The position numbers and the translations under genes were made by a program. 64,000 nt of DNA, taken from the NCBI RefSeq assembly GCF_000832985.1, contig NZ_CP009920.1, positions 1,488,001 through 1,552,000 on the forward strand. The letters are read 5' to 3'. A model generated the notes under the pieces. It had not been told where the DNA came from and searched no databases. It was given only the letters and a program-made list of their open reading frames with translations. Source of the stretch: Priestia megaterium NBRC 15308 = ATCC 14581. GTDB taxonomy: Bacteria > Bacillota > Bacilli > Bacillales > Bacillaceae_H. How positions within the stretch are numbered: position 1 is the first letter of the stretch; the number at the start of each line of letters is the position of its first letter. Positions 39,123 through 50,576 of the stretch are shown here, piece by piece.

Positions 39123-39896
39123 TTATTCAAAACAACTAACCAACATATCTATCATACCATTTATTGTGTATGTGTTAGGAACAAGATGCTTAATTCCATA
39201 TTCGCTCGCTGTCTGACTGGTAATAGGACCAATGCAAACAACTTTGGTTCTATTTATAAGCTCAAGCCAATTCGGAATATCTTTAATTGACTCGACAAAA
39301 AATTTCACTGTAGAAGAACTTGTAAAAGTAATGGCATCAATTCCTGTTTCTAAATGTTGCTTAACCAAGCGTTCAGAGTCTTGATTTCGAATGGTCTGAT
39401 ATACAACTAAATCCGTTACCTCACACTCTTTTAAGCCATCTTTTAAAACAGAGCGGGCTAATTGTCCTCGTACAAGGAGAACTCGCTCGTGATGTGACAC
39501 ATTTGCTTTTAACGACTCAAGAAGTGATTCCGCCACGTATTCTTTTGGAACAAGTTGCACGTTAACATCATGTTTTTCTAGCAATTTTGCGGTTTTTTCT
39601 CCAACCGCAGCCACTTTTAATCTTTTTAAAGCACTCCAACTGATATTTAACTCTTTTAGCCATTCAAAGAAAAAAGAAATGCCGTTTTGACTTGTAAAAA
39701 CAATCCAATCAAAACAGTCAATTGACAGCAGGACCTCTTCCACTTCTTTTTCATTGTTAGAACGTGCGAACGTGAGGACTGGTAAGCTTAAAGGTATGCC
39801 TCCAAGCTTTTTAATCTGTGCTGCAAATGAATGAGCCTGCTTCGCTTCTCTTGTAATCAAAACTGTTTTCAAAAAAAGAGGAGCCTCATGACTCAT
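39123..39896 (-). CDS. hemD: HemD, uroporphyrinogen-III synthase
   Basis: Cyclises hydroxymethylbilane with ring-D inversion. The family is weakly conserved, but [17 protein letters not shown] at the start, [33 protein letters not shown] and [14 protein letters not shown] are recognisable. It overlaps hemC by one base. Confidence 0.95.
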   Translation of the reverse strand: MSHEAPLFLKTVLITREAKQAHSFAAQIKKLGGIPLSLPVLTFARSNNEKEVEEVLLSIDCFDWIVFTSQNGISFFFEWLKELNISWSALKRLKVAAVGEKTAKLLEKHDVNVQLVPKEYVAESLLESLKANVSHHERVLLVRGQLARSVLKDGLKECEVTDLVVYQTIRNQDSERLVKQHLETGIDAITFTSSSTVKFFVESIKDIPNWLELINRTKVVCIGPITSQTASEYGIKHLVPNTYTINGMIDMLVSCFE

Positions 39897-40828
39897 TATT
39901 TGTCCAGCTCCTCTTTTACACGGTCAATTAAAAGCTTAGCTCCTTGAGATGTTAAGCGCTCAGCAGCTTCTGAACCGATAGCAACGGGGTCTTTTCCCGT
40001 AATTTGCTCTTTGTAAATCGTTTTGCCATCAGGAGACGCGACTAGCGACGTTAGCTCAATGTTTCCGCCGTCCAATATACGCCCATAACCCGCAATCGGC
40101 ACTTGGCATCCGCCTTCCATCTCTTTTAAAAATACGCGTTCAGCTCTAACAGCACGAGCGGTTTCATCATGATTTAGAGCTTGAAGAAGCGATAATAATT
40201 CATGGTCATTTTCTCGGCATTCGATAGCTAAAGCTCCTTGTCCTACAGCGGGAACGCTTATTTCCGGCTCTAGGTACTGAGTGACCGTATCTCTCGACCA
40301 GCCCATACGAGATAACCCTGCAGCTGCCAAGATAATCGCATCGTAATCTTCATTTTTTAATTTCTCTAGGCGTGTGTCGATATTTCCTCGAATCCATTTA
40401 ATTTCGATATCTGAACGCATAGATAGAAGCTGTGCCCCTCGACGCAAGCTGCTTGTCCCAATCACAGCACCGCTTGGTAGCTCCTCAAATCGTTCACCAT
40501 TTTTTGAAATAAGCGCATCACGATGATCTTCTCGTAAAGGAATACATCCAATCGTTAATCCTTCTGGCAAAACAGCTGGCATATCTTTCATACTATGAAC
40601 GGCCATATCAATTTCTTCATCTAACATGGCTTGTTCAATTTCTTTTACAAAAAGACCTTTACCGCCTACTTTGGACAGCGTTACATTTAAAATTTGGTCC
40701 CCTTTTGTAACCATTTCTTTAATTTCAAACTCAAAAGGAAGACCTTGTTTTTTTAACTGTTCAATGACCCACTTGGTCTGTGTTAACGCAAGTTTGCTTC
40801 GACGAGAGCCGACAATAATTTTTCGCAT
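39896..40828 (-). CDS. hemC: HemC, hydroxymethylbilane synthase
   Basis: Polymerises four porphobilinogens. Motifs are [12 protein letters not shown], the active-site VHSMKDMP and the dipyrromethane cofactor cysteine Cys241 in [13 protein letters not shown]. 310 residues is normal. It is followed by hemD with a one-base overlap. Confidence 0.98.
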   Translation of the reverse strand: MRKIIVGSRRSKLALTQTKWVIEQLKKQGLPFEFEIKEMVTKGDQILNVTLSKVGGKGLFVKEIEQAMLDEEIDMAVHSMKDMPAVLPEGLTIGCIPLREDHRDALISKNGERFEELPSGAVIGTSSLRRGAQLLSMRSDIEIKWIRGNIDTRLEKLKNEDYDAIILAAAGLSRMGWSRDTVTQYLEPEISVPAVGQGALAIECRENDHELLSLLQALNHDETARAVRAERVFLKEMEGGCQVPIAGYGRILDGGNIELTSLVASPDGKTIYKEQITGKDPVAIGSEAAERLTSQGAKLLIDRVKEELDK

Positions 40829-40841
40829 GTTGTCCTCCTAA

Positions 40842-41675
40842 TTACGAACCCCAAAAGTGAAAATTCGATAAACTGCCAAATAAAAAGAAATTAATAAGTA
40901 AGACTAGGAACAATCCAATATTCCACATTGCGATTGCCTTTCCTTGAATACCTCTACGCAGTCTAGCATACAAGTAAGCGCTGTATGCAACAAACATTAA
41001 AAATGAACCTAACACTTTTGTATCGTACCAATGAAAATCTACGTATTTAATATAAGCCCATATGATTCCTAAGATTAACGAAAGCAATAACAGCGGTACA
41101 CCAATTAAAATTAATACATAGGACATGTAATCTAGCTTTGTTAAATCTTCAATTCTTAGCAAGCGCTTGCCCCACTTCTTCTTTTTCAATAAATTATACT
41201 GAACAAGATACAGAGCGGAAAAAACAAAAGAGACTGAAAAAGCGCCGTAAGATAAAATAGCCATGGTAATATGAATGATTAATAATTCTGACACAAGGCG
41301 CTCCGACTGGACAGCAGTGTATGTTTCAAGTGGAGCAAACGTATGAATAGCCATAATTAAGAAACCAATCACATTTGTAAAAAACACCATAAAATCAACG
41401 CGAAACAGGCGATTAATCACAAGTGAAAGAGTAATTAAGACCCACGCGTAAAAATACAGCCCTTCAGAAACGGTAAGAATAGGAAACCTTCCCGTCTCAA
41501 ACATTCGTAAAATTAAAAAGGCTGTTTGCAAAACCCACACAATAGAAAGTAACCAGAAGGCTATCGAGTTTGCCTTCCGGTTATTTTGTACAAAATCAAT
41601 AAAATATAATAAAACGCTCACCGCGTACAAAATCACAATCAATTCATAGATTCTGGTTAATTCCATATCAACCAT
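40842..41675 (-). CDS. hemX: HemX, membrane regulator of HemA (CcsA-like)
   Basis: A 277-residue protein with about eight transmembrane segments, related to the cytochrome c assembly CcsA family. In B. subtilis HemX lowers cellular HemA level. It lies between hemA and hemC, 14 bases after hemA. Conserved histidines HTF and HITM within membrane loops are visible. Confidence 0.95.
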   Translation of the reverse strand: MVDMELTRIYELIVILYAVSVLLYFIDFVQNNRKANSIAFWLLSIVWVLQTAFLILRMFETGRFPILTVSEGLYFYAWVLITLSLVINRLFRVDFMVFFTNVIGFLIMAIHTFAPLETYTAVQSERLVSELLIIHITMAILSYGAFSVSFVFSALYLVQYNLLKKKKWGKRLLRIEDLTKLDYMSYVLILIGVPLLLLSLILGIIWAYIKYVDFHWYDTKVLGSFLMFVAYSAYLYARLRRGIQGKAIAMWNIGLFLVLLINFFLFGSLSNFHFWGS

Positions 41676-41689
41676 TATTCAATCCTCAC

Positions 41690-43030
41690 TTAAGACTGAT
41701 AAGCTACTGAATGAGACGTAATCGATGTATGAAGCTGCTCTTCTTTTTCTTTTTGCAAAGCAACTTCCTGTTCAATATTAAAAATCTTCATGAACAGCTC
41801 TAAAGACTCTTCAGCATGTTTCTCTCCAGCCAATTCTTTCGCGTATAAAATTGGATCGCGAAGAAGTTGATTAATTATACTTTTTGTATGTTTATTTAAA
41901 ACTTTGCGCTCGCGCTCAGATAAATCTGGGAGCTTACGATCAATGCTTTTCATCGTTTCAGCTTGAATGGTAAGTGCTTTTTGACGAAGTGCAGAAATAA
42001 CAGGCACAACGCCTAATGTACCAAGCCAAGACTTGAAAGCAACAATTTCAGCTTCAAGCATAATTTCAATTTCATCCGCAGCTTTTTGACGCTCTTGCAA
42101 ATTGGTTTCTACAATCCCGTTTAAATCGTCGATATCATATAAAAAGACCGTCTCTAGCTCATCTAGTTCTGGATCTAAGTCACGTGGAACGGCGATGTCT
42201 ACCATAAACAATGGACGACCTTTACGCGTACGCTCGGCTTCACTCATCATTTGTTTCGTTACTACATAGTCATTAGCCCCTGTTGAACTAATTAAGATAT
42301 CTGCTTCGCTTAAAGCATGTTGAAGATCAGCAAATGGTTTGGCTTCTCCAGAAAAACGGTTTGCTAGCTCTTGTGCCTTTTCAAATGTTCGATTCACTAC
42401 CGTTACTTTTTTAGCTCCGCTGCCATATAAATTCTGTACGGCAAGCTGACCCATTTTTCCCGCACCAAGAATCAACACATGTTTGGACGATAAATCTCCA
42501 AAAATCTTTTTAGCAAGCTCTACGGCTGCATAGCTGACAGAAACTGCATTTGCACCAATTTCTGTTTCATGATGAGCTTTTTTGGCTAATGTCACAGCTT
42601 GTTTAAACAGCTGATTAAAAACCGTTCCAATTGTTTCTTCTTCTTGAGCAAGCAAAAAGCTTGAACGCACTTGTCCAAGAATTTGTGTTTCACCAATCAC
42701 CATTGAATCTAATCCACATGCTACTCGGTATAAATGTTCGATGGCTCCATCATTTTCATAGATGGTTAAATAAGGCGAAAACTCTTCTTTATCTATTCCG
42801 AACCATTCAGCTAAAAATGCTTTTACATAATAACGGCCCGTGTGTAATTGATCAACAACAGCATAAATTTCCGTACGATTGCATGTTGAAACAATGATGT
42901 TTTCCAAAATACTTTTTTGGCCGCTTAACGTTTTCATGGCAGATGCTAGTTCTTGCTCATTAAAACTAAGCTTTTCTCTTATTTCAACAGGGGCTGTTCG
43001 AAAGTTTAAGCCGACTGCTATAATATGCAT
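41690..43030 (-). CDS. hemA: HemA, glutamyl-tRNA reductase
   Basis: Reduces glutamyl-tRNA to glutamate-1-semialdehyde, the committed step of haem synthesis. The catalytic cysteine is Cys50 in [13 protein letters not shown]. The Rossmann motif is [13 protein letters not shown], and a C-terminal dimerisation domain is present. 446 residues fits. It is first in the hem operon, behind a long structured leader with an extended -10 promoter at 43210-43218. Confidence 0.98.
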   Translation of the reverse strand: MHIIAVGLNFRTAPVEIREKLSFNEQELASAMKTLSGQKSILENIIVSTCNRTEIYAVVDQLHTGRYYVKAFLAEWFGIDKEEFSPYLTIYENDGAIEHLYRVACGLDSMVIGETQILGQVRSSFLLAQEEETIGTVFNQLFKQAVTLAKKAHHETEIGANAVSVSYAAVELAKKIFGDLSSKHVLILGAGKMGQLAVQNLYGSGAKKVTVVNRTFEKAQELANRFSGEAKPFADLQHALSEADILISSTGANDYVVTKQMMSEAERTRKGRPLFMVDIAVPRDLDPELDELETVFLYDIDDLNGIVETNLQERQKAADEIEIMLEAEIVAFKSWLGTLGVVPVISALRQKALTIQAETMKSIDRKLPDLSERERKVLNKHTKSIINQLLRDPILYAKELAGEKHAEESLELFMKIFNIEQEVALQKEKEEQLHTSITSHSVAYQS

Positions 43031-43068
43031 TTGTACATACCCCCTATAATTGAAATGTGCTTATTTAT

Positions 43069-43138
43069 CCGAATTTGACGGGCAGTAACCCCTAAATTCC
43101 CAAAGAGCTACAGTGAGATAACTGCCCGTAAAATCCGG
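43069..43138 (-). repeat. Inverted repeat in the hemA leader
   Basis: An 18-base inverted repeat with two mismatches (arms 43069-43086 and 43121-43138), including a perfect nine-base core ACGGGCAGT/ACTGCCCGT. It lies 39-108 bases upstream of the hemA start. Its end (GGTTACTGCCCGT on the minus strand) resembles the element upstream of ruvA. No terminator T-run follows. Confidence 0.65.
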
Positions 43139-43209
43139 CGTTCTTCATTCTACTATTCGTAAAAAGCGGCGTACATTACACAGGTGTAAGCTTCGCCTTA
43201 TCTCTAACT

Positions 43210-43218
43210 ATTATAACA
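43210..43218 (-). promoter_or_regulatory. Extended -10 promoter of hemA
   Basis: TGTTATAAT on the minus strand fits an extended -10 (TGnTATAAT). A weak -35 (TTCGAA) stands 17 bases upstream. It would give a ~170-base leader containing the inverted repeat. I did not see a convincing PerR box. Confidence 0.5.
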
Positions 43219-43359
43219 TGTTCTATAAGTCATTCGAAAAAAAAATGTGAACAGTCTTTGAAAACATGTGTTAAGATATTAACTGTTATTCCGTAATAAA
43301 TTGTATCAAAAAAGCAGCGTTTTATCACGTTTTCTGTTTTGAAACACCTGGAGGTTACT

Positions 43360-43845
43360 ATGAAAAAGCAATCAATGTTTTTTGGTGTCTTACTAGTTGG
43401 ATTTGGAATCTTTTTCTTACTGAATGAACTACATATGAGCATTGCAGCAAAGGTATACACGTGGCCTGTACTGTTAATTTTAATAGGAGCAGCCCTGTTA
43501 ACTGAGTCTGCTTTATCTCAAGATCATTCAAACTTGCTTGCAAGCTACATATTAATCACTTTAGGTATTCATTTCTATGTAAGTGAACAAATTCCCTTTT
43601 GGCCTACGAATATTAGCATGGTCGTTTTTATGGTGGCCATTAGCTTTTTACTTAGTGCTAGAAAAGCCAAATCAGGCTTTTTCCAAGGCGGCACCCTTTT
43701 AATTATTGCCATTTTAATGATGTTTTCAGACCGTCTTAAACTATTTTTGCCAAAAGTTGAAGACGGCGTAAATTATTTAACAACCTTCTGGCCTATTTTA
43801 TTGTTACTAGTTGGGCTATATTTATTATTTTTCAAACGAAAGTAA
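43360..43845 (+). CDS. ysxD: YsxD-like small integral membrane protein
   Basis: A ~161-residue protein with about five transmembrane segments, containing the repeated unit GVLLVGFGIFFLLNEL and FWPILLLLVGLYLLFFKRK typical of LiaI/LiaF-type DUF5668 domains. GGAGG precedes the ATG at 43360; an upstream ATG at 43339 lacks a ribosome site. Position between hemA and ysxC matches B. subtilis ysxD. Function is unknown. Confidence 0.72.
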   Translation: MKKQSMFFGVLLVGFGIFFLLNELHMSIAAKVYTWPVLLILIGAALLTESALSQDHSNLLASYILITLGIHFYVSEQIPFWPTNISMVVFMVAISFLLSARKAKSGFFQGGTLLIIAILMMFSDRLKLFLPKVEDGVNYLTTFWPILLLLVGLYLLFFKRK

Positions 43846-43862
43846 TCTATGTAAACAAGTTA

Positions 43863-43920
43863 AAAAAATGGAACGTTTGACTCACTTCCTGTTAGAGTGA
43901 TGATAAACGTTCCATTTTTT
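43863..43920. terminator. Bidirectional terminator between ysxD and engB
   Basis: Sixteen-base perfect stem AAAAAATGGAACGTTT/AAACGTTCCATTTTTT serving the two convergent genes. Confidence 0.92.
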
Positions 43921-43938
43921 TAGCTTCTATTCCTTTGT

Positions 43939-44526
43939 TTAGTGAGTCATGCGATACTGCAAAGATTTCCACGCTTTATCTTTTCCTTCACCTGTTTCAG
44001 ATGAGAAATGAATTAATTCATCATTTGGATCCAAGTCCAGCGTTTCTCTCACTACTTTTAAGTGCTTTTGCCATTTCCCTTTAGGAATTTTATCAGCTTT
44101 CGTCGCGATAACCATAACGGGAAGGTCATGGTGCTTCAAAAACTCATACATCATAACGTCATCCTTTGAAGGTGCATGGCGTAGATCAACAATCATTAAC
44201 ACAGCTTTAAGCTGCTCACGATTTGTTAAATACGTTTCAATCATTTTCCCCCATGCTTCACGCTCTTTTTTAGACACTTTTGCAAATCCGTAGCCAGGTA
44301 CGTCTACAAAGTGAAGGATTTCATTAATTAAAAAGAAGTTAAGCGTTTGAGTTTTTCCAGGCTTAGACGACGTACGCGCTAAGCTTTTGCGATTGAGCAT
44401 CTTATTAATAAAAGATGATTTTCCTACATTTGAACGGCCTGCTAACGCAAACTCTGGCAGGTTTTCTTTAGGATATTGTTCAGGGCGTACAGCACTGATG
44501 ACAATATCGGCTTGAGTTACTTTCAT
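43939..44526 (-). CDS. engB: EngB (YsxC), ribosome-biogenesis GTPase
   Basis: An essential GTPase needed for 50S assembly. P-loop [21 protein letters not shown] and [10 protein letters not shown] motifs are clear. 195 residues is normal. The ATG overlaps the lonA stop by four bases, so translation is probably coupled. Confidence 0.98.
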   Translation of the reverse strand: MKVTQADIVISAVRPEQYPKENLPEFALAGRSNVGKSSFINKMLNRKSLARTSSKPGKTQTLNFFLINEILHFVDVPGYGFAKVSKKEREAWGKMIETYLTNREQLKAVLMIVDLRHAPSKDDVMMYEFLKHHDLPVMVIATKADKIPKGKWQKHLKVVRETLDLDPNDELIHFSSETGEGKDKAWKSLQYRMTH

Positions 44527-46847
44527 TTTACCTCTCCTACTAGCGCATGTTCCAATACTTGGTCCACATGTGACACAAGAACGATGTCTAATTCCTCTTG
44601 TACACTGTCAGGGATATCTTCAATATCACGTTCATTATCATGAGGGATTAATATTTTAGTTAATCCGGCACGATGTGCACTAAGTGACTTTTCTTTTAAA
44701 CCGCCGATTGGTAATACGCGACCTCTTAGTGTAATTTCTCCTGTCATTCCTACTTCTCTACGCACCGGTTTACCCGTTAGTGCTGATACTAGAGCAGTGG
44801 CAATGGTAATTCCTGCAGAAGGTCCATCCTTTGGTACAGCTCCTTCTGGAACATGGATATGAATATCATGTTTTTCATAAAACTTTTCATCAATTCCTAG
44901 TTTCTCTGCATTTGAACGCACGTAGCTAAATGCTGCCTGAGCTGATTCTTTCATCACGTCTCCAAGCTTTCCAGTTAGCACTAGTCTTCCTTTACCAGGG
45001 GACAAGCTTACTTCAATGGCTAGCGTGTCTCCTCCTACAGTTGTGTAAGCAAGACCTGTAGCAACGCCGACTTGATCTTCCGTCTCAGCCTGTCCGTAAC
45101 GGAACCTAGGCTTACCAAGGAATTCTTCAAGCGTTTTGGCCGTCACCACCACGCGTTTTTTCTCGCCAGAGACTACGATACGAGCTGCTTTTCGACAAAT
45201 GGAAGCAATTTCGCGTTCAAGGTTACGAACACCAGCTTCTCTCGTATATAAACGGATGATTGCTGTTAATGCGTCATCACGAATCTGCAAATTGCCCTTT
45301 TGCAATCCGTGATTTTCTAGCTGGCGCAGCAATAGGTGACGCTTCGCGATTTCAAGCTTTTCCAGCTCCGTGTAACCAGCAATTTGAATAATTTCCATTC
45401 GATCGCGCAGCGGCCCTGGAATCGTAGCTAAGTTATTAGCTGTAGCCACGAACATCACTTTTGATAAATCATACGTTTCTTCTATATAGTGATCGCTGAA
45501 ATTATGGTTTTGTTCAGGATCCAATACTTCTAACAAAGCAGAAGATGGGTCTCCACGGAAATCATTTGACATTTTATCGATTTCATCAAGCAGAAATACC
45601 GGATTAATCGTTCCCGCTTTTTTCATTCCTTGAATAATGCGTCCAGGCATAGCTCCCACGTACGTGCGACGATGACCGCGGATTTCTGACTCATCTCTCA
45701 CGCCGCCTAGAGACACTCGTACAAAATGACGATCTAGAGACGTAGCAATTGAACGGGCTAGGGATGTTTTCCCTACGCCAGGAGGTCCTGCTAAACATAA
45801 AATAGGACCTTTAAGAGATTTTGTCAACTGCTGCACAGCTAGATATTCTAATACGCGTTCCTTCACTTTTTCAAGGCCATAGTGCTCATCGTTCAGCACT
45901 TGTTCAGCATTATGAATATTGAGCGTATCTTCCGTTTCATTTGTCCAAGGTAGCGCAATCAACCACTCGATATAATTTCGAATGACTGAGCTTTCAGCGG
46001 AGGTAGCAGGAATTTTTTCATAGCGATCCAATTCTTTAAACGCCACTTGTTTGACGTGGTCCGTCATCCCACTTGCTTCAATTTTTTCGCGAAGTGTTGC
46101 TACCTCTCCCGTCTTTCCTTCTTTGTCTCCAAGCTCTTTTTGAATCGCCTTCATTTGCTCACGAAGATAATACTCTTTCTGAGTGCGTTCCATTGATTTC
46201 TTTACACGCTGTCCAATTTTTTTCTCCAGCTGCAAAACTTCTTGCTCGTCTTGAATATGAGAAATGATCGTATTTAATCTTTCTTTCACATCAGTTATTT
46301 CTAAAATTTCTTGTTTAAGCTGAATTTTTATTGGTAAATGAGAGGCTACAATATCCGCTAATCTTCCTGGTTCTTCAATATCGCTTACGGTTGAAAGAGT
46401 TTCAACGGACACCTTTTTGGAAAGTTTTATGTATTGTTCGAAATAGTCTAAAAGCGTGCGCATCAGCGCTTTATCTTCTACATCAACCTGATGTTCTTCG
46501 TTTTGCTTTTCCACGTGCACAACAAAATATTCTTCACTATCTTCAAATTCTGTAACGGTTACGCGATTTAGTCCTTCTACTAAGACGCGCATCGTTCCAT
46601 TTGGCAACTTTAGCATTTGTTTAATTTTTGCTAACGTACCGGTTCTATATAAATCCTCTTTTGTTGGTTCATCGATACCCATATCTTTTTGTGATACTAA
46701 ACAAACTAAGTGATCATCCATCATTGCTTTTTCTAATGCTTGCACAGATTTATCTCGCCCAACATCTAAATGAAGCACCATTGTCGGATAGACGATCAAA
46801 CCTCGTAAAGGCAATAGCGGCATTGTCAATTTTTCTTTTTCTGCCAT
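44523..46847 (-). CDS. lonA: LonA, ATP-dependent protease
   Basis: A soluble AAA+ Lon protease for damaged and regulatory proteins. It has an N-domain ([20 protein letters not shown]), Walker [12 protein letters not shown] and Walker [12 protein letters not shown]. The Ser-Lys catalytic dyad is in [14 protein letters not shown] and [14 protein letters not shown]. The start at 46847 has GGAGGTG ten bases upstream; a longer reading adds nine residues. Followed directly by engB. Confidence 0.97.
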   Translation of the reverse strand: MAEKEKLTMPLLPLRGLIVYPTMVLHLDVGRDKSVQALEKAMMDDHLVCLVSQKDMGIDEPTKEDLYRTGTLAKIKQMLKLPNGTMRVLVEGLNRVTVTEFEDSEEYFVVHVEKQNEEHQVDVEDKALMRTLLDYFEQYIKLSKKVSVETLSTVSDIEEPGRLADIVASHLPIKIQLKQEILEITDVKERLNTIISHIQDEQEVLQLEKKIGQRVKKSMERTQKEYYLREQMKAIQKELGDKEGKTGEVATLREKIEASGMTDHVKQVAFKELDRYEKIPATSAESSVIRNYIEWLIALPWTNETEDTLNIHNAEQVLNDEHYGLEKVKERVLEYLAVQQLTKSLKGPILCLAGPPGVGKTSLARSIATSLDRHFVRVSLGGVRDESEIRGHRRTYVGAMPGRIIQGMKKAGTINPVFLLDEIDKMSNDFRGDPSSALLEVLDPEQNHNFSDHYIEETYDLSKVMFVATANNLATIPGPLRDRMEIIQIAGYTELEKLEIAKRHLLLRQLENHGLQKGNLQIRDDALTAIIRLYTREAGVRNLEREIASICRKAARIVVSGEKKRVVVTAKTLEEFLGKPRFRYGQAETEDQVGVATGLAYTTVGGDTLAIEVSLSPGKGRLVLTGKLGDVMKESAQAAFSYVRSNAEKLGIDEKFYEKHDIHIHVPEGAVPKDGPSAGITIATALVSALTGKPVRREVGMTGEITLRGRVLPIGGLKEKSLSAHRAGLTKILIPHDNERDIEDIPDSVQEELDIVLVSHVDQVLEHALVGEVK

Positions 46848-47007
46848 GCAATGAACACCTCCAATGCTCGTCAATTAAAGTATGTAAAGTGTGAATTCTT
46901 TTAACAATTTTATCTCATTTGTATACACATGTCTAACAATAGTAATTACTAATTGTACCATGAGAAAGAATTAAAAGGCAAAATATATCTTTTTAAGCTC
47001 TTTTCAT

Positions 47008-47062
47008 AAAAAAACGCCTTTTTCGTTGGCTGTGTATAAAGGTTTTATACGCGAAAAAGGCG
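47008..47062 (-). terminator. Terminator after lonB
   Basis: Stem CGCCTTTTTCG/CGAAAAAGGCG (47015-47025 with 47052-47062) with an inner hairpin and TTTTTTT on the minus strand. Confidence 0.88.
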
Positions 47063-47106
47063 ATGAATATTCATCTGACCATTAATTTTTAATTATCATG
47101 ATAGAA

Positions 47107-48774
47107 TTAGCTAGATTCTCTAGTTGAAATAGCTGGATCTACCGACAAATGTGCAACATGCTCATGTACAGACAATAGCGCTTGTTCAAACACCTCTGTT
47201 AAATGATGGACAGGAATAATATCGATACCTTTTACCTTTTCTACCATTGCATTCATATTTTCCTTTGGTACAATCACCGTCTGAACGCCTGCTTGTTTTG
47301 CTGCCTTGATTTTTGGAATCACACCGCCAATTGGCTTTACGTTACCGTGCAGACCAATTTCTCCTGTCATTGCTACCGTATGTTTAATTGGCACTTCATA
47401 AATCGCTGAGTAGATACCTGTTGCCATCGCAATACCAGCAGAAGGCCCATCAATTGGCACGCCCCCCGGAAAGTTTACATGAATATCATACTCATCGGCT
47501 GGAACATCCATGGAACGAAGAACCGTTATGACATTTTCAATTGAGCTTTTAGCCATACTTTTACGGCGAATAGACTTCCCTTGAGTCCCTATACTTTCCT
47601 CTTCAACGATACCTGTAATAATAATGTTCCCTTTCTCTTTTGCAGGAATCGCTTTGACTTCAATTTCTAAAAGTGCTCCAGAGTTGGGCCCGTACACTGC
47701 TAATCCATTAATAAGTCCCACTTTTTCCTCATCTGCAATTTTCGGATCGTGCCTTGGAGATAGTTGACTAGAATGAACAATCCATTCAATATCTTCATTT
47801 TTAATGTCCGTTCGTTCCTCTGATATCGCTAATCCAGCCGCAATTTGCATCATATTAACCGTTTCACGTCCATTGCGTGCATATGTAGAAAACAGAGATA
47901 AACCTTCTTCTGATATATCCATTCTTACTTTATTTGCTGCTTTTTTTGCAACTGTAATAATTTCGTCGCGATCAAGCTCACGGAAAAATACCTCTACGCA
48001 CCTGGAACGGATGGCAGGCGGAATTTCATTAGGCGTTCTAGTCGTCGCACCAATCAAACGAAAGTCTGCTGGCAACCCATTTTGAAAAATATCGTGAATA
48101 TGTGTTGGGATTTGTGTGTTTTCTTCGCTGTAATAGGCGCTTTCCATAAACACTTTTCGATCTTCTAGAACCTTTAACAGCTTATTCATCTGAATAGGAT
48201 GGAGCTCTCCAATTTCATCAATAAATAAAATTCCCCCGTGTGCATCTGTAACCGCTCCTTGTTTTGGCTGCGGAATTCCAGCTTGGCCCATGGCACCTGC
48301 TCCTTGGTAAATAGGATCATGAACAGACCCAATCAAAGGATCAGCAATGCCTCGCTCATCAAAACGCGCCGTAGTTGCATCTAACTCTACAAATACAGCC
48401 GATTGTTTGAAAGGTGATTTTTTATTTTTTTTTGCTTCTTCTAACACTAAACGTGCTGCTGCGGTTTTTCCTACTCCAGGCGGCCCGTATACAATCACGT
48501 GCTGTGGATTAGGACCGCAAAGGGCAGCCTTTAGTGACCGAATTCCATCCTCTTGTCCGACAATATCGGAGAAGCTAGACGGCCTCACACGTTCGGCAAG
48601 CGGCTCAGTTAAAGAGATGGCTCTCATTTTCTGCAATTGCTCCATTTCTTTCTTTGAATCCCGGTCAATTGAGACTTTTTGCGTACGCTGATTGCGTAAT
48701 AAATTCCAAAAATATAAGCCAATGATGATACCAAAAAAGAGTTGGACCATTAAGGCAATATTCGTCCAGTTCAT
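47107..48774 (-). CDS. lonB: LonB, membrane-anchored sporulation Lon-like protease
   Basis: A 555-residue Lon-like protease with an N-terminal transmembrane helix (ALMVQLFFGIIIGLYFW) in place of the LonA N-domain. Walker A is [11 protein letters not shown] and Walker B ILFIDEIGEL. The catalytic dyad is in PIDGPSAGIAMATG and GGVIPKIKAAKQAG. In B. subtilis it is forespore (sigma-F) expressed. It lies between clpX and lonA. Confidence 0.97.
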   Translation of the reverse strand: MNWTNIALMVQLFFGIIIGLYFWNLLRNQRTQKVSIDRDSKKEMEQLQKMRAISLTEPLAERVRPSSFSDIVGQEDGIRSLKAALCGPNPQHVIVYGPPGVGKTAAARLVLEEAKKNKKSPFKQSAVFVELDATTARFDERGIADPLIGSVHDPIYQGAGAMGQAGIPQPKQGAVTDAHGGILFIDEIGELHPIQMNKLLKVLEDRKVFMESAYYSEENTQIPTHIHDIFQNGLPADFRLIGATTRTPNEIPPAIRSRCVEVFFRELDRDEIITVAKKAANKVRMDISEEGLSLFSTYARNGRETVNMMQIAAGLAISEERTDIKNEDIEWIVHSSQLSPRHDPKIADEEKVGLINGLAVYGPNSGALLEIEVKAIPAKEKGNIIITGIVEEESIGTQGKSIRRKSMAKSSIENVITVLRSMDVPADEYDIHVNFPGGVPIDGPSAGIAMATGIYSAIYEVPIKHTVAMTGEIGLHGNVKPIGGVIPKIKAAKQAGVQTVIVPKENMNAMVEKVKGIDIIPVHHLTEVFEQALLSVHEHVAHLSVDPAISTRESS

Positions 48775-48888
48775 AGATAAACCTCCTGCGCAGTTTAGTA
48801 AGATAATTATCAGTTATTATCTCCCTGCAGCAGTAGGAATAAACAAGATTCTAGTAAAAAGTAAAATTTAGTTGTGCTTCATCACCAG

Positions 48889-48928
48889 AAAAAAGCCGGG
48901 TACTCAAATTGAGTACCCGGCTTTTTTT
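48889..48928 (-). terminator. Terminator after clpX
   Basis: Long stem AAAAGCCGGGTACTCAA paired with TTGAGTACCCGGCTTTT, followed by a T-run on the minus strand. Confidence 0.93.
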
Positions 48929-50192
48929 ATGCTGATGTTTTGCTGCCTTCTTGAATAGTAGATCCGTCTTCTAATACGAACTTAGGAGCCGCTTGATCAC
49001 GAACAGTTTCACCTGTGATAATACATTTTGTAATATCATCACGTGAAGGAAGATCAAACATTACATCTAACATAATACCTTCAATGATTGAACGTAGACC
49101 ACGAGCACCTGTTTTACGCTCGATTGCTTTTTTAGAAATTTCTACTAAAGCCTCGTCTTCGAACTCAAGTTCAACGTCATCAAGTTCAAGCATTTTTTGA
49201 TATTGTTTCACTAGTGCATTTTTCGGTTTTGTTAAAATCTCAACTAGCGCTTCTTCATCAAGAGGCACTAAGCTAGCAGTAACCGGTAAACGACCAATAA
49301 ACTCTGGAATTAAACCAAATTTTAATAAATCTTCCGGTAATACTTTTGCTAGTAACTCTTTTTCTGTAAAGTCTTGTTGTTTTGTTTCTGAACCGAAACC
49401 AATTACTTTTTTACCTAGACGGCGCTTAATAATAGGTTCGATTCCGTCAAATGCACCACCGCAAATAAATAAGATATTTGTTGTATCAATTTGAATAAAT
49501 TCTTGATGAGGGTGTTTACGTCCACCTTGAGGAGGAACGCTTGCTACAGTACCTTCTAAGATTTTAAGAAGAGCCTGCTGCACACCTTCACCTGATACAT
49601 CACGTGTAATAGATGGGTTTTCAGACTTACGCGCTACTTTATCAATTTCATCGATGTAGATGATACCTTTTTCAGCTTTCTCCACATCGTAATCAGCTGA
49701 TTGAATTAATTTTAATAAGATGTTTTCAACATCTTCTCCTACATAACCCGTTTCTGTTAGAGATGTTGCATCTGCAATCGCAAACGGTACGTTTAAAATA
49801 CGAGCCAATGTTTGAGCTAGTAAAGTTTTACCACTTCCTGTAGGTCCAATTAATGCAATATTACTTTTTGATAACTCAACGTCATCAATTTTGCTGTTTG
49901 AATTGATTCGTTTGTAATGGTTGTATACCGCAACGGATAACGATTTTTTCGCATCCTCTTGACCAATTACATACTCATCTAAAATGTCACGAATTTCTTT
50001 TGGTTTTGGTACATCTTTAAATTCTACTTCTTCTTCTGTACCTAACTCTTCTTCTACGATTTCCGTGCAAAGTTCAATACATTCATCGCATATGTAAACA
50101 CCTGGACCCGCAACTAACTTGCGTACTTGTTCTTGTGTTTTACCACAAAATGAGCATTTTAACTGCCCTTTTTCATCGTTAAATTTAAACAT
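48927..50192 (-). CDS. clpX: ClpX, AAA+ unfoldase of ClpXP
   Basis: An unfoldase that feeds substrates to ClpP. The N-terminal zinc domain has cysteines at 13, 16, 35 and 38. Walker A is [20 protein letters not shown] is present, and the IGF loop for ClpP docking is in [10 protein letters not shown]. The start at 50192 ([16 protein letters not shown]) is the family start with GGGGTG upstream; the GTG three codons earlier is within that site. Confidence 0.98.
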   Translation of the reverse strand: MFKFNDEKGQLKCSFCGKTQEQVRKLVAGPGVYICDECIELCTEIVEEELGTEEEVEFKDVPKPKEIRDILDEYVIGQEDAKKSLSVAVYNHYKRINSNSKIDDVELSKSNIALIGPTGSGKTLLAQTLARILNVPFAIADATSLTETGYVGEDVENILLKLIQSADYDVEKAEKGIIYIDEIDKVARKSENPSITRDVSGEGVQQALLKILEGTVASVPPQGGRKHPHQEFIQIDTTNILFICGGAFDGIEPIIKRRLGKKVIGFGSETKQQDFTEKELLAKVLPEDLLKFGLIPEFIGRLPVTASLVPLDEEALVEILTKPKNALVKQYQKMLELDDVELEFEDEALVEISKKAIERKTGARGLRSIIEGIMLDVMFDLPSRDDITKCIITGETVRDQAAPKFVLEDGSTIQEGSKTSA

Positions 50193-50201
50193 AATTTTCA
50201 C

Positions 50202-50530
50202 CCCTTGTAGTATTTACTAAAGTGCTCGAAGCTGATTTCTATCCGCGCTATAGCCCAACCACATGAACAACTCATCTATTTGTAGGTAAATGCCCCTCTT
50301 TATTACATAGTAAAAGCGCTATGAAAAGATTTGTATTGCATTTTACCATACATTTTCTTGAATAGATACTAAAACGTTTTATGTATATGTTGTTGATGAG
50401 CATAACAGAATGGAGATCTGCTATTATATAGTGTCCTCTTATTGGGCCTATTTCATAACCACGGATTTCAAACAATGGGTTAAAGCTGCTTCTACGGTGT
50501 TGGTTATGATATAAAAAAACTATTGAAGTT
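50202..50530. other. Gap between clpX and tig, no gene recognised
   Basis: About 330 bases of AT-rich sequence. A TATAAT-like -10 lies near 50425-50430 on the minus strand but I found no good -35 at standard spacing. A 67-codon open frame on the minus strand (50272-50475) has atypical composition and no ribosome site, so I do not call it. Confidence 0.5.
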
Positions 50531-50565
50531 TATAAAACAAGGCACGATCAAGTCGCGCCTTGTTT
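50531..50565 (-). terminator. Terminator after tig
   Basis: Stem AAACAAGGC/GCCTTGTTT (50535-50543 with 50557-50565) just downstream of the tig stop. Confidence 0.8.
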
Positions 50566-50576
50566 CTTACTTACTA

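Noticed and set aside
43200-43235. Possible PerR/Fur box near the hemA promoter (TTATA and TATAA half-sites)
   Set aside because: The half-sites are eight bases apart, which does not fit the 7-1-7 PerR arrangement, and the motif is explained by the -10 box.
50272-50475. A 67-codon frame on the minus strand between clpX and tig
   Set aside because: No ribosome site, no recognisable domain, atypical composition and no conserved position in known gene orders.
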